NCBI GenBank assembly: GCA_963757605.1
Contig: CAVWSF010000005.1
Location: 1,240,001-1,304,000 of the forward strand
Direction of reading: 5' to 3'
Source of the DNA: JAICJC01 sp963757605
Lineage (GTDB): Bacteria; Actinomycetota; Thermoleophilia; Gaiellales; JAICJC01
DNA: 64,000 bases
Position numbers and translations under genes: made by a program. Every line of letters begins with the position of its first letter. Position 1 is the first letter of the stretch. The notes beneath the pieces were generated by a model. The model was not told the origin of the DNA, did not search any database, and was given only the letters and a program-made list of their open reading frames with translations. Positions 1 to 8,082 of this stretch are shown piece after piece.

Positions 1-318
1 AAGTTCCAGGACGCGCCGCCGCCGAGCCCTGACGTGATCGTCTTCGCCCGCGGCCTCGGCTACACGCTGCTCTACGTCTACGCCATCCGCGTGGCCGGCG
101 TGTTCATGATCGTCAGCTCCACCATCGGGCTGCGGACCGGGACGCTCCCGCGCTGGCTCGCGTTCCTCGGCTACGCGGTCGCGCTGGTGCTCCTGCTGAG
201 CGTGTCCTACTCCCGCGGGTTCGTGCTGATCTTTCCCGCCTGGGTGTCGCTCGTCAGCATCGAGCTCCTGCGGCGCGCACTCTCCGAGCGCTCCCAGCCC
301 ACACCGACGGACGCATGA
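1..318 (+). CDS. C-terminal part of a membrane protein (5' end outside window)
   Basis: The reading frame is open from the first base, so the gene begins upstream and only about 105 residues are visible. These are strongly hydrophobic: one segment around residues 17-40, a second around 52-68 and a third around 72-88 look like transmembrane helices, followed by a short polar tail ending PTPTDA. The stop overlaps the next start in an ATGA, so the two membrane proteins are probably translationally coupled. I do not recognise the family and infer no function. Confidence 0.7.
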   Translation, partial: KFQDAPPPSPDVIVFARGLGYTLLYVYAIRVAGVFMIVSSTIGLRTGTLPRWLAFLGYAVALVLLLSVSYSRGFVLIFPAWVSLVSIELLRRALSERSQPTPTDA

Positions 319-974
319 CGGAGGCCGCGGCTGTGAGGGGCGAGGCGCGCTGGCCGATGGCGCTGGCCGTGCTCACGGTCGGCGTGATGCGCCTGTTTCT
401 TCCGCCGGAGCTTCGAGTCAGCGACGCGTCCGGGCTCTTCCTCGCCGTCATCCTCGTGATGGTCGTCGCTCTGATCCTGGGAGACCCCGGCCGCATCGAT
501 CGCCAGGTCAGGTGGCTACGCGTCCTCACCGGCGCCCTCATCGCCGTAATCACCCTCGTGAACGCCGGCTCGTCGGTGCGGCTCGTGATCAGCATCATCT
601 ACAGCGAGCCGTTCACGCAGACGGCGCGCGTCCTCCTGGCGTGCGGCGGCATCATCTGGCTCACGAACGTCATCGCCTTCGGGCTCTGGTACTGGGACCT
701 CGACCGCGGAGGTGCCGCGGCCCGCGCGGCGGGCTCGACTCGCAGGCCGGCGTTCCTCTTCCCCGAGATGTCGAACCCCGACTTCGTCGGCGAGGACTGG
801 TCACCGGCCTTCGTCGACTACCTGCACCTCTCGTTCACCACGGCGACCGCGTTCAGCCCGACCGACGTCTCCCCGCTCAAGCCCTGGGCGAAGGTGATGA
901 TGATGAGCGAGGAAACGATCTCCCTGGCGCTCGGGATCCTGGTCGTCGCGCGGGCCGTGAACATCCTCACGTAG
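315..974 (+). CDS. Multi-pass membrane protein, DUF1345-like
   Basis: A 219-residue integral membrane protein with about five or six hydrophobic segments. The C-terminal part has the pattern of an actinobacterial membrane family: FVDYLHLSFTTATAFSPTD, then PLKPWAKVMMM, then a last helix ending VARAVNILT. The conserved SFT...FSPTD loop between two helices resembles an ion-channel pore loop and the DUF1345 family; that family call is from memory and tentative. It starts at an ATG overlapping the stop of the upstream membrane gene. A structured repeat begins 8 bases after its stop. Confidence 0.75.
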   Translation: MTEAAAVRGEARWPMALAVLTVGVMRLFLPPELRVSDASGLFLAVILVMVVALILGDPGRIDRQVRWLRVLTGALIAVITLVNAGSSVRLVISIIYSEPFTQTARVLLACGGIIWLTNVIAFGLWYWDLDRGGAAARAAGSTRRPAFLFPEMSNPDFVGEDWSPAFVDYLHLSFTTATAFSPTDVSPLKPWAKVMMMSEETISLALGILVVARAVNILT

Positions 975-981
975 CGTTCCG

Positions 982-1184
982 CTAGATGATTGATCGATAA
1001 CTCGCGTGATGCTTGGGCGGCGAGAACCGAGCAGCGCAAGGACGCAGGGAGGGCCAATATCGGGTGATATTGGCCCGACCGAGGACGCAGCGATGCGACG
1101 GTTCGCAGCCGCAGCCCCGCCAACCGCCGCCCACCCGCACAGTCATGCGTCCAGGCGCGCGGGAGTTATCGATCAATCATCTAG
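982..1184 (+). repeat. Structured CTAG-bounded repeat, family A copy 1 (complete)
   Basis: A 203-bp non-coding element between convergent genes. Positions 982-1003 are the exact reverse complement of 1163-1184, a 22-bp terminal inverted repeat beginning CTAGATGATTGATC. Just inside are the family-invariant CGTGATG and GGGCGGCGAGAACCG. The central hairpin is 1051-1061 paired with 1066-1076 (GGGCCAATATC, loop GGGT). A core stem pairs GAACCG (1024-1029) with CGGTTC (1099-1104). The right-hand CTAG contains the stop codon of the minus-strand gene at 1181. Similar elements lie at 7544, 8466, 16712 and 30485. Confidence 0.85.
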
Positions 1185-1384
1185 GCGTGCAGCCCGGCCC
1201 GCCGCCGCAGCCGGGCCTCGATCTCGGCCGCGAGCGCCTCGTCGCCGCCCGCCGCCTCCGCGACAACCTCGTCCACGATGAGCGGGAGCGACGCGATGCA
1301 GACCGCCTCGCCGACGTGCTCGAGTTCGTCCTCGAACTGCTGCTCGGCGAGGCGGATCCGCGCATCTCGGTCGGAGGGGCCCAC
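1181..1384 (-). CDS. Small acidic protein of unknown function, 67 aa
   Basis: An open frame with coding-like composition, starting at a GTG (MGPSDRDARIRLAEQQ) 29 bases after the stop of the minus-strand gene 1414-1833. It is predicted to be mostly helical and is rich in Glu and Ala (EFEDELEHVGEAVCIASLPL). No family is recognised. Its TAG stop lies inside the terminal CTAG of the adjoining repeat. No clear ribosome binding site is visible, so the start is uncertain; CTG or ATT codons a few triplets upstream are alternatives. Confidence 0.45.
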   Translation of the reverse strand: MGPSDRDARIRLAEQQFEDELEHVGEAVCIASLPLIVDEVVAEAAGGDEALAAEIEARLRRRAGLHA

Positions 1385-1413
1385 GCGAATCAGGGTAGCG
1401 CGAGCCCGGCGCC

Positions 1414-1833
1414 CTACATGAACCGGCGCTCGATCTCGGCCAGGAACGCCGCCGAGAGCCGCTCGAAGTCCTCGGCGCTCAGGCTGACCTTCTCGCCGAC
1501 CTCGATCCCGAGGACGGTGTCGGCCGGCACGTACTTGATGACCGCGCTCTTCGGCATGACGCCGTCGTGCAGGATGACCGCCTCGGCGATCAGCTCGACC
1601 TCGTTCAGCGGGTTCCCGTCCTTGCCGCTCACCGGCCGGATCCGGTGCACGAACCAGCGGTCGAGCACGAGCACGAGGTTGGTGAAGAAGGGGCCGTCGA
1701 AGTCGGCCAGCGCGGCGGCGCCGCCGTTTCGGCCTGCGGCCTCGGCGACCCGCGTGTAGGCGCCGACTTGCTCGTCGAGTGCGGCCCGGCAACCGTCGAG
1801 CTCCTCCTGGGTGAACGTCTTGCGACCGAGCAT
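1414..1833 (-). CDS. Conserved hypothetical protein, 139 aa
   Basis: I chose the ATG giving MLGRKTFTQEELDGC because AAAGGA lies about 8 bases upstream; the in-frame ATG nine bases earlier sits directly on that site. The protein is soluble, without signal or membrane segment. It contains FFTNLVLVLDRWFVHRIRPVSGKDGNPLNEVELI and ends in a helical segment rich in Leu and Glu. I do not recognise the fold. It is followed by the small gene at 1181-1384, and the two may form one transcript ending in the repeat. Confidence 0.7.
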   Translation of the reverse strand: MLGRKTFTQEELDGCRAALDEQVGAYTRVAEAAGRNGGAAALADFDGPFFTNLVLVLDRWFVHRIRPVSGKDGNPLNEVELIAEAVILHDGVMPKSAVIKYVPADTVLGIEVGEKVSLSAEDFERLSAAFLAEIERRFM

Positions 1834-1911
1834 GGGGACCATCCTTTCCGCGTTCGCCGTGTCGAGAGATCGACAAACGAGAAACCCGGTTCTCGACACC
1901 CGACCCGAAAT

Positions 1912-2757
1912 TCACCCGCCGAGCCGCCGCAGCAGCTCGAGCGCGATCGGCGGCACCCGGCCCTCCGGGTCGAAGCCCGGGTCATACGCCGTGAGCGAGA
2001 CCGCCCGCACCGGGCACTCGCGCAGCACCTCCGAGACGAGGTCGCACAGCTCCCGGCCGGTCGGGCCCCCGGCCGCGCCGTAGACGTTGACGTGCGCCTC
2101 GGCGAGGTCGAGGACGTCGAGGTCGACGTGCAGGTAGACCCCGGTCGGAGCCGGCGAGACCGCCCGCACCGCCCCGGCGAGCTTGCCCAGCTCCGCCGGC
2201 CGCAGGTGCGTGACCGACGACGCCTCGAGCCGCGCGACCTCGGGCGGGTCGAAGCTCCGCGCCCCGGCCAGGACGACGGCGTCCTCGCGCACCGGCCGGG
2301 CGCCCGGCACCGTGCCCAGCATCCCCTGCCATGCGCCGCCCGTCAGCACCGCGAGGCCCATCCCGTCGAAGTAGCCCTCGATCGACGTCGCGGGACTGTT
2401 GAAGTCCGAGTGCGCGTCGAACCAGACCACGCCGGGATCGGCCTCCCCCAGCCCGGCCACCACCCCGACGCCGGCGAAGCAGCTCCCGGAGAGGACGACC
2501 GGGAACTCGCCGGCGGCGACCGCCGCGCGCACCTGCTCGGCCACACGCCGGATCAGCTCGAAGCAGGCGTCCACCTCCCCGACGCCCGTCGCGTTCCACG
2601 ACGCATCGATCTCGACGAGCTCGGTGCGCACCGGCCCGCCGGATGCCGCGAGGGCGGCCTCCGCTCCTGCCTCGAGCAGGCGCTCAGGCCCCCTGCCGAC
2701 GCCGTCGCGCAGGCGGCCGAGCTCGTAGGGGACGACGATCAGCCGGTGGGCGGTCAC
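1912..2757 (-). CDS. Arginase/agmatinase-family (ureohydrolase-like) protein
   Basis: 281 residues, close to the usual length of ureohydrolases, which hydrolyse guanidino compounds with a binuclear manganese centre. Metal-binding motif 2 is WFDAHSDFN, and HVDLDVLD matches the SxDxDxxDP motif in part. The first motif, normally GGDHS with a metal-ligand histidine, reads LSGSCFAGVG, so a Cys replaces the His. The same change occurs in a set of arginase-like proteins whose activity is unclear. Activity and substrate cannot be fixed from sequence. It lies divergent to the gene at 2875, with 117 bases between. Confidence 0.8.
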   Translation of the reverse strand: MTAHRLIVVPYELGRLRDGVGRGPERLLEAGAEAALAASGGPVRTELVEIDASWNATGVGEVDACFELIRRVAEQVRAAVAAGEFPVVLSGSCFAGVGVVAGLGEADPGVVWFDAHSDFNSPATSIEGYFDGMGLAVLTGGAWQGMLGTVPGARPVREDAVVLAGARSFDPPEVARLEASSVTHLRPAELGKLAGAVRAVSPAPTGVYLHVDLDVLDLAEAHVNVYGAAGGPTGRELCDLVSEVLRECPVRAVSLTAYDPGFDPEGRVPPIALELLRRLGG

Positions 2758-2814
2758 GGCTGCCTACCTTACGGCGCCTCCGCGGGCGGCGCAGCCCCTG
2801 GCAGGTTGTGCCAG

Positions 2815-2844
2815 TTGACACGAAAAGGCCCCGCGGGCTAGCAT
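2815..2844 (+). promoter_or_regulatory. Predicted sigma-70-type promoter for the gene at 2875
   Basis: TTGACA at 2815-2820 matches the -35 consensus exactly, and TAGCAT at 2839-2844 fits a -10 element with an 18-base spacer. The stretch is AT-richer than its surroundings and lies between divergent genes. The predicted start of transcription would be about 25 bases before the GTG start codon. Confidence 0.5.
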
Positions 2845-2874
2845 CCGCCCGCGCCGGCGCCCCGCCGGCGGAAG

Positions 2875-4092
2875 GTGCGTGTGGACGTGGCGGACGAGAC
2901 GACGAGGACGCAGGTCCCCGAGGGCGCGACCGGCCCCGACGTCGTCGCGCCGCCGGAGCGCGGCCGCCCGCTCGCCCCCGACGCCGCCCTCGGGATCGGC
3001 GAGTCGAGCAGCATGGCGCCCTCGTTCGCCGAGCTCGTGTGGGCGCACTTCCTGTGGCGCCACCAGCTCCAGGGCCTCGGCGCGGCGTTGGAGGGGCACG
3101 AGCTCGAGGTGCCGCTGGAGCAGGCCTACCGGCGCAAACTCGGGGCGTTCGAGGCGCGAAACGGCCGCATCGTCGACGCCTACTGGTGCCGCTCGGAGGC
3201 CTCCGCGGTGGCGATCACCTGCCGCGACCCAAAGCCGTTCGCCAGGCACTTCATGCGCCGGACGCCCTCGATGCGGTTCCACGCCGCGACCGATTGGAAG
3301 ACCAGCCGCTCGCCCGGCATCGCGATGCTCCTCCAGGACTGTCAGACGCTCGCCATCCGTGCCGGCGAGGTCCTGACCGGCACCAGCCAGTGGATCGCGA
3401 CCCGCTGGATCATGTCGGTCGCGAGCTTCCTGCTCGCCCGCTGCGACGCGGAGTCGCCGCGCCTCCAGGACAAGCGCCGCACGGCGGCGACCACGCAGGC
3501 CCGCGCATACGCCGCGCCCAAGCTGCGCACGATCGAGAGCTACTACCTGAAGGCTGCCGAGAAACGGGCGCGGATGGTCTACGTGTGGGGCATGGTGCAG
3601 GGCATCATCGGCTTCGCGGCGCTCATCGGCCTCGTCGGCGCATACCTCGCCGCGACCTCGCGCCCCAGCCTCCACGACGCGGGCGCCCAGCAGCTCGCCG
3701 CCACGGTCGTCGCCGGCGCCGTCGGCGCGCTCATCAGCGTGCTCCTCAGGATGGACGAGCGGCGCACGTCGACGTTCAAGATCGACGCGGAGATCGGCGG
3801 GAGGGCGGTGCGGCGCCTCGGGCTCTTCCGCACCACCGTCGGCGCGATCCTGGCGACCGCCGTCTTCTGCGCGCTCAAGGCCGGCCTCGTGCAGCAGATC
3901 AAGCTGCCCAGCGGCACCTCGGCGATCTACTTCTACATGGTCGTGGCGTTCCTCTCCGGTTTCAGCGAGCGCTGGGCGCAGATCGTGCTCGGGAGCGCCG
4001 AAACCGTCCTCGCACCGGCCGCCCCGGCAGGCGGAGCGGCCGGGGTTCCGCAGACGGTCACGAGCGAGAACGGCGCCGAGCCCAACGACTAG
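2875..4092 (+). CDS. Membrane-anchored protein of unknown function, 405 aa
   Basis: A soluble N-terminal half of about 215 residues (LVWAHFLWRHQLQG, then SPGIAMLLQDCQTL) is followed by a charged helix. Four hydrophobic segments then lie at about 240-262, 277-292, 318-334 and 345-365, and the polar tail is Pro/Ala-rich. The motif FLSGFSERWAQIVLG near the end is one I have seen in uncharacterised bacterial membrane proteins, but I cannot name a function. Three closely spaced GTG codons could be the start; the first is used here, and a weak GGAAG precedes them. Confidence 0.7.
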   Translation: MRVDVADETTRTQVPEGATGPDVVAPPERGRPLAPDAALGIGESSSMAPSFAELVWAHFLWRHQLQGLGAALEGHELEVPLEQAYRRKLGAFEARNGRIVDAYWCRSEASAVAITCRDPKPFARHFMRRTPSMRFHAATDWKTSRSPGIAMLLQDCQTLAIRAGEVLTGTSQWIATRWIMSVASFLLARCDAESPRLQDKRRTAATTQARAYAAPKLRTIESYYLKAAEKRARMVYVWGMVQGIIGFAALIGLVGAYLAATSRPSLHDAGAQQLAATVVAGAVGALISVLLRMDERRTSTFKIDAEIGGRAVRRLGLFRTTVGAILATAVFCALKAGLVQQIKLPSGTSAIYFYMVVAFLSGFSERWAQIVLGSAETVLAPAAPAGGAAGVPQTVTSENGAEPND

Positions 4093-4128
4093 AGCCTCCG
4101 GCGCCACGCGCGCGCGGACGTCGCTACG

Positions 4129-5001
4129 GTGTCCACGGTGCGCATCGCCACCTGGAACGTCAACTCGCTGAAGCAGCGCATGCCGCGGCTGCTCCCGTGG
4201 CTCGACCAGCGCCGCCCGGACGTCGTCTGCCTCCAGGAGACCAAGCTGGCCGACGATGCGCTCGCCAAGCTGCTCGGCGACGCGCTCGAGAGCCGCGGGT
4301 ACGAGGTGGCGGCGCACGGGGAGGCGGCGTGGAACGGCGTTGCGATCCTCTCCCGGGTGGGTCTCGACGACGTGGAGACCGGGGTCGCGAACGGGCCCGG
4401 GTTCCCGCATCCGGAGGCGCGGGCCGTCGCCGCCACGTGCGACGGTGTCCGCGTGCACTCGATCTACGTGCCGAACGGCCGCGAGCCGGACTCCGACCAC
4501 TACGAGTACAAGCTCGCGTGGCTGGCGGCGCTCCGCGATGTGCTCGCGGCCGGGCCGGGCTCCACGATCGTCTGCGGCGACGTGAACATCGCCCCGACCG
4601 ACGACGACGTGTTCGATCCGGACGCCTACGTCGGCCAGACGCACGTGACACCGCGGGAACGCGAGGCGCTCGCCGAGATCCAGGCACTCGGCCTGCACGA
4701 CGTCGTCCGCGACCGGTGGCCCAACGAGCGCGTGTTCACCTACTGGGACTATCGGGCCGGGATGTTCCACCAGGACATGGGCATGCGCATCGACCTCGTG
4801 CTGGCGGACGACCCGGTCGCCGCGCGGGTGCGGGCGGCGTGGGTCGACCGTCACGCCCGCAAGGGCACCGGGCCGAGCGACCACGCCCCGGTGATCGTCG
4901 ACCTCGACGAGGCGTACGACGGAGACATCGGACCGGTCGTGCCGCCGCCGTCGAACCCGGTCACGAAGCGCGGCGCCAAGAAGCTGCCCCAGGCGCGCTG
5001 A
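4129..5001 (+). CDS. xthA: Exodeoxyribonuclease III (AP endonuclease)
   Basis: 290 residues of the endonuclease/exonuclease/phosphatase fold. XthA cleaves the DNA backbone 5' to abasic sites and removes damaged 3' ends in base excision repair. The active-site motifs are all present in order: WNVNS near the start, QETK (metal-binding Glu), YVPNG, GDVNIAP (Asp/Asn pair), RIDLVL and the terminal SDHAPV with the catalytic Asp-His. It starts with GTG, 36 bases after the previous stop. The gene at 5006 follows after 4 bases, probably in the same transcript. Confidence 0.93.
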   Translation: MSTVRIATWNVNSLKQRMPRLLPWLDQRRPDVVCLQETKLADDALAKLLGDALESRGYEVAAHGEAAWNGVAILSRVGLDDVETGVANGPGFPHPEARAVAATCDGVRVHSIYVPNGREPDSDHYEYKLAWLAALRDVLAAGPGSTIVCGDVNIAPTDDDVFDPDAYVGQTHVTPREREALAEIQALGLHDVVRDRWPNERVFTYWDYRAGMFHQDMGMRIDLVLADDPVAARVRAAWVDRHARKGTGPSDHAPVIVDLDEAYDGDIGPVVPPPSNPVTKRGAKKLPQAR

Positions 5002-5005
5002 GGCC

Positions 5006-5830
5006 ATGACGCCCGGCGAGCCGCCGACGTTCGCGGAGATGGAGGAGCGCCTCTACGGCGCCGATCTGGACGAGTTCGTGAAGGAGCGCACCGCGGCCGC
5101 GAAGGACCTGCGCGGGCGGGGCGAGCGCGGCGAGGCGGCGGCCGTCGCCAAGCTGCCCAAGCCATCCGTCGCCGCCTGGATCGTGAACCAGCTCGCGCGC
5201 GCCGAGGCGGGCCCGACGGGCACGCTCCTGGAAGCCGGGGCGCGGCTGCGCGACGTGCAGCTCGGGGCGGGGTCGGCGTCCGACCTCCGGGACGCCTCCG
5301 ACGCGCAGGAGGCGGCGCTGCGCTCGCTCATGCGCTCGGCGGAGCGGATCGCCGCCGCGCGCGGCTCGGCCACGCCGGCCACGCTCGACCGGGTGCGCGA
5401 GACGCTCCATGCCGCCGCGCTCGACGCCGGGCTCGCCGAGCAGGTGCGGCGCGGCGTCCTCGTGCGCGAGGAGCGCGCGGTCGGGTTCCCGATGGGGCTC
5501 GCCATCCCCGAGGAGCGCCGCCGGCCGGCGCCGAGGCCGAAGCCGGCGCCGGCACCGAAGCCCAGGCCGGCGTCGAAGCCCGCCCCGAAGCCGAAGCCGC
5601 GCGACGAGGTCGCGGCGAAGCGGCGCGAGCGGGCCGCGGCGGCGGCGGGCAAGACGAAGGACGCGCTCGCGTCGGCCGAGGCGAGCCTCGCGGCCGCGCG
5701 GCAGGAGCTGGCCGAGGCCGAGGCGCGCGCGAAGGACGCCCGCCGGGCCGCCGAGCGGGCCGAGAAGGCCCATGCCAAGGCGGCGAGCGACGCGGAGCGC
5801 GCGCTGGAGCGGCTCCGCGAGTTGGACTAG
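5006..5830 (+). CDS. Uncharacterised coiled-coil protein, 274 aa
   Basis: The N-terminal half begins with a conserved-looking block (EERLYGADLDEFVKERTAAA, then LPKPSVAAWIVNQLAR) found in many actinobacterial proteins of unknown function. Residues 172-195 form a low-complexity Pro/Lys/Ala linker (PAPKPRPASKPAPKPKP). Residues 196-274 are an Ala/Glu/Arg-rich segment with strong coiled-coil character. No catalytic motif is visible. Its TAG stop overlaps the TAG of the converging minus-strand gene within one CTAG (5827-5830). Confidence 0.75.
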   Translation: MTPGEPPTFAEMEERLYGADLDEFVKERTAAAKDLRGRGERGEAAAVAKLPKPSVAAWIVNQLARAEAGPTGTLLEAGARLRDVQLGAGSASDLRDASDAQEAALRSLMRSAERIAAARGSATPATLDRVRETLHAAALDAGLAEQVRRGVLVREERAVGFPMGLAIPEERRRPAPRPKPAPAPKPRPASKPAPKPKPRDEVAAKRRERAAAAAGKTKDALASAEASLAAARQELAEAEARAKDARRAAERAEKAHAKAASDAERALERLRELD

Positions 5831-7500
5831 CCGACCGGCGAGGCTTCGGCCTGCTTCAGGTACTGGTGGACGAAGGCGATCGCCATGCTGCCCTCGCCGA
5901 CCGCAGCGGCGACCCGCTTCACCGGGCTGCAGCGAACGTCGCCGCAGGCGAAGATGCCCGGGACGCTCGTCTCGAGCAGGTACGGATCGCGGCTCGAGGT
6001 CCAGCCGTCCACGGCCGCCACGTCGGGGCCGGTCAGGACGTAGCCGTGGTCGTCCAGGGCGATCTCCGGCGGGAGCCAGCCGGTCTCGGCATCGGCTCCG
6101 ATCAGGATGAAGAGCCCGCCCGACTCGAGCCGGGCGTCCTCGCCCGTCTCGGAGCTCCTGACGTCGATCGCCTCGAGCGAGGCCCCGCCGTGGGCGGCGA
6201 TGACCTCCGTCCGCCTCCGCACCTCGACGTTCGGCCGAGCGGCGAGCTGGTCGACCAGGTAGCGCGACATGCTCCGCTCGAGCCCGTCGCCGCGGCACAG
6301 GATCGTGACGCTCCTGGCGTGGTTCGAGAAGAAGAGCGCCGCCTGGCCCGCCGAGTTGCCGGCGCCCACGATGTGGACGTCGAGACCGTGGGCGCTCGAA
6401 GCCTCGCTGCGCACGGCACCGTAGGAGACGCCCCTGCCCGCCAGCCGGTCGAACCCGTCCATCTCGAGCTGCCGCCAGGCCACGCCACAGGCCAGGATGA
6501 TCGTGCGAGCCCGGAGCACGTCCCCGCCGTCGAGGTGCACCTGGCGGGTTCCGGCGTCGATGCGGGTGATCGTCCGCGTGACGAGGATCTCAGCGCCGAG
6601 CCGGCGCGCCTGCTGGAGGGCGCGGCTCGCCAGCTCCTCGCCCGACACGCCCGACGGGAAGCCGAGGTAGTTCTCGATGCGCGACGACGTGCCGGCCTGG
6701 CCGCCCGGCGCCTCGCGCTCGATGACGATGGTGCGTAGACCCTCCGACGCGCCGTACACCGCGGCGGCGAGCCCTGCCGGCCCTGCTCCGACGATGACCG
6801 TGTCGTACTCGGCGGCGGCGGGCTCCGTGGAGAGGGCGAGGAGCTCGGCCACCCGGCGGAGCTGCGGCTTCACGACCGTCTTGCCGTCGATCACCCGCAG
6901 CACCGGGCAGTCGTCCGCGGCCGGCAGCGGCCCGTCCCAGTGCTCATCTGCGTCCGGCGTGTCGGGCTGGAGCCACCGGAACGAGACCTGGTTTCGGTCG
7001 AGGAAGTGCCGCAGCTCCGCGCAGGCCGCGTCCCAGCGCGGCCCGACGACGATCGCCCGCGGCATCCACGGCTCGGCCACGATCCCCTGGAGCCCACGCG
7101 ATCCGGCGATCCGGTGGCTCGCAAGCCGGCCGACCTCCCGGCCGACGTCCGGGGCGACGTCGGTGATCGCGTGGAAGTCATGCGGCTCGAAGCGCGCGAC
7201 CCGGCACGGCTCGGCCGCGCGGAAGCCCGCCGGGAAGACGGTTCCCAGCGTGACGGGCACCTCGCCGAAGATGTCGCCGGGCTTGCGCTCGCCAACGACC
7301 TTGTCGACGCCGTCGACCCGCTTCACCGCCTCGATGCGGCCCTCCAGGAGCCCGAAGAGGGCCCGCTCGCCGCCCTCATAGGCCGCGTACTCGCCGGGCA
7401 CGAGCGAGATGTCGGCGGCAACCTGCGAGAGCCGCTGCAGGTCGCGCTCGCTCAGGGCCGCGAAGACCGCGATTCGGGCGATTTCCTCCGGCGTCACCAT
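5827..7500 (-). CDS. Cyclic-nucleotide-domain / thioredoxin-reductase-like FAD oxidoreductase
   Basis: 557 residues in three parts: a cyclic-nucleotide-binding (cNMP/Crp-like) domain at about 1-125, a thioredoxin-like region at about 145-225 (PRAIVVGPRWDAAC...HFLDRN), and a low-molecular-weight thioredoxin-reductase fold from 230. The FAD site is VIVGAGPAGLAAAVYG, the NAD(P) site VHIVGAGNSAGQAA, and the C-terminal FAD motif FACGDVR. The redox-active CxxC expected between the two nucleotide sites is missing; the segment reads GVSYGAVRSEASSAHG. Electrons therefore probably do not reach thioredoxin through the usual disulfide. Start: ATG giving MVTPEEIARI. Confidence 0.85.
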   Translation of the reverse strand: MVTPEEIARIAVFAALSERDLQRLSQVAADISLVPGEYAAYEGGERALFGLLEGRIEAVKRVDGVDKVVGERKPGDIFGEVPVTLGTVFPAGFRAAEPCRVARFEPHDFHAITDVAPDVGREVGRLASHRIAGSRGLQGIVAEPWMPRAIVVGPRWDAACAELRHFLDRNQVSFRWLQPDTPDADEHWDGPLPAADDCPVLRVIDGKTVVKPQLRRVAELLALSTEPAAAEYDTVIVGAGPAGLAAAVYGASEGLRTIVIEREAPGGQAGTSSRIENYLGFPSGVSGEELASRALQQARRLGAEILVTRTITRIDAGTRQVHLDGGDVLRARTIILACGVAWRQLEMDGFDRLAGRGVSYGAVRSEASSAHGLDVHIVGAGNSAGQAALFFSNHARSVTILCRGDGLERSMSRYLVDQLAARPNVEVRRRTEVIAAHGGASLEAIDVRSSETGEDARLESGGLFILIGADAETGWLPPEIALDDHGYVLTGPDVAAVDGWTSSRDPYLLETSVPGIFACGDVRCSPVKRVAAAVGEGSMAIAFVHQYLKQAEASPVG

Positions 7501-7543
7501 CGCTCGGCCAACGGTACTGCCTGGAGGCGGGTCACGGCGGGGG

Positions 7544-7805
7544 CTAGATGAGTGATTCCACGCCCCCGTGATGTTCAAGCAGCAAGCCGCAGGCTTGCTG
7601 CGGTCATGAGCGACCTGCTATCCAGCAGGTCGCTCACTGGGCGAGAGCCAAGCGTCGCCAGGACGCAGGGAGGGTCAATATCGGGTGATATTGACCCGAC
7701 CGAGGACGCCGCGAGGCGCCGGTTCGCAGCCGCAGCCCCACCACGGGCCGACAACCCCCACGGTCGGACGTCCAGACGCGCGGGGGCGTGGAATCACTCA
7801 TCTAG
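7544..7805 (+). repeat. Structured CTAG-bounded repeat, family A copy 2, with extra hairpins
   Basis: The longest copy (262 bp). Its terminal inverted repeat is a perfect 25 bp starting CTAGATGAGTGATTCC, different from copy 1 yet complementary between the two ends. The central hairpin is 7672-7682 with 7687-7697 and reads GGGTCAATATC where copy 1 has GGGCCAATATC; the opposite arm changes in step. An extra insertion carries two perfect hairpins: 7579-7588/7592-7601 (10 bp) and 7608-7619/7624-7635 (12 bp). The right-hand CTAG holds the stop codon of the minus-strand gene at 7802. Confidence 0.85.
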
Positions 7806-7996
7806 CCTGCGTCGCCCGCGGCACGGGTCAGGCGGTCGGCCAGCTCGCGCGCGGTCTCGGGCGAGAGGTTCACCCCCTGGATCGGGGCACCGGGCGCCTC
7901 GATCCACACCGACACCGTGGGCGGCGCGCTGCGCGGGTCGACCGCGACCCCGACGGCGGAACCGCCGACACCTGTGACGACACGATCGTCGCTCAT
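7802..7996 (-). CDS. Small protein of unknown function, 64 aa
   Basis: It begins MSDDRVVTGVGGSAVG and ends LADRLTRAAGDAG. AGGAGGGGG lies 8-11 bases upstream of the ATG, a good ribosome binding site. The middle (PTVSVWIEAPGAPIQGVNL) suggests beta strands and the end a short helix. No family is recognised. Its TAG stop lies within the terminal CTAG of repeat copy 2, which separates it from the flavoprotein gene downstream. Confidence 0.65.
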   Translation of the reverse strand: MSDDRVVTGVGGSAVGVAVDPRSAPPTVSVWIEAPGAPIQGVNLSPETARELADRLTRAAGDAG

Positions 7997-8082
7997 CTCG
8001 CTGACCCCCTCCTGGTGGTGTTTCGCCGGGCCGGACGGGGAACTGTAATCGTGAGCCACCCGGCACCAGGACGATCGCGACA

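Noticed and set aside
2764..5007. Long open frame on the minus strand antisense to the 2875, xthA and 5006 genes
   Set aside because: It lies opposite three well-supported genes, is composed of Arg/His/Asp-rich shadow sequence and has no recognisable motif. High GC content leaves many antisense frames open.
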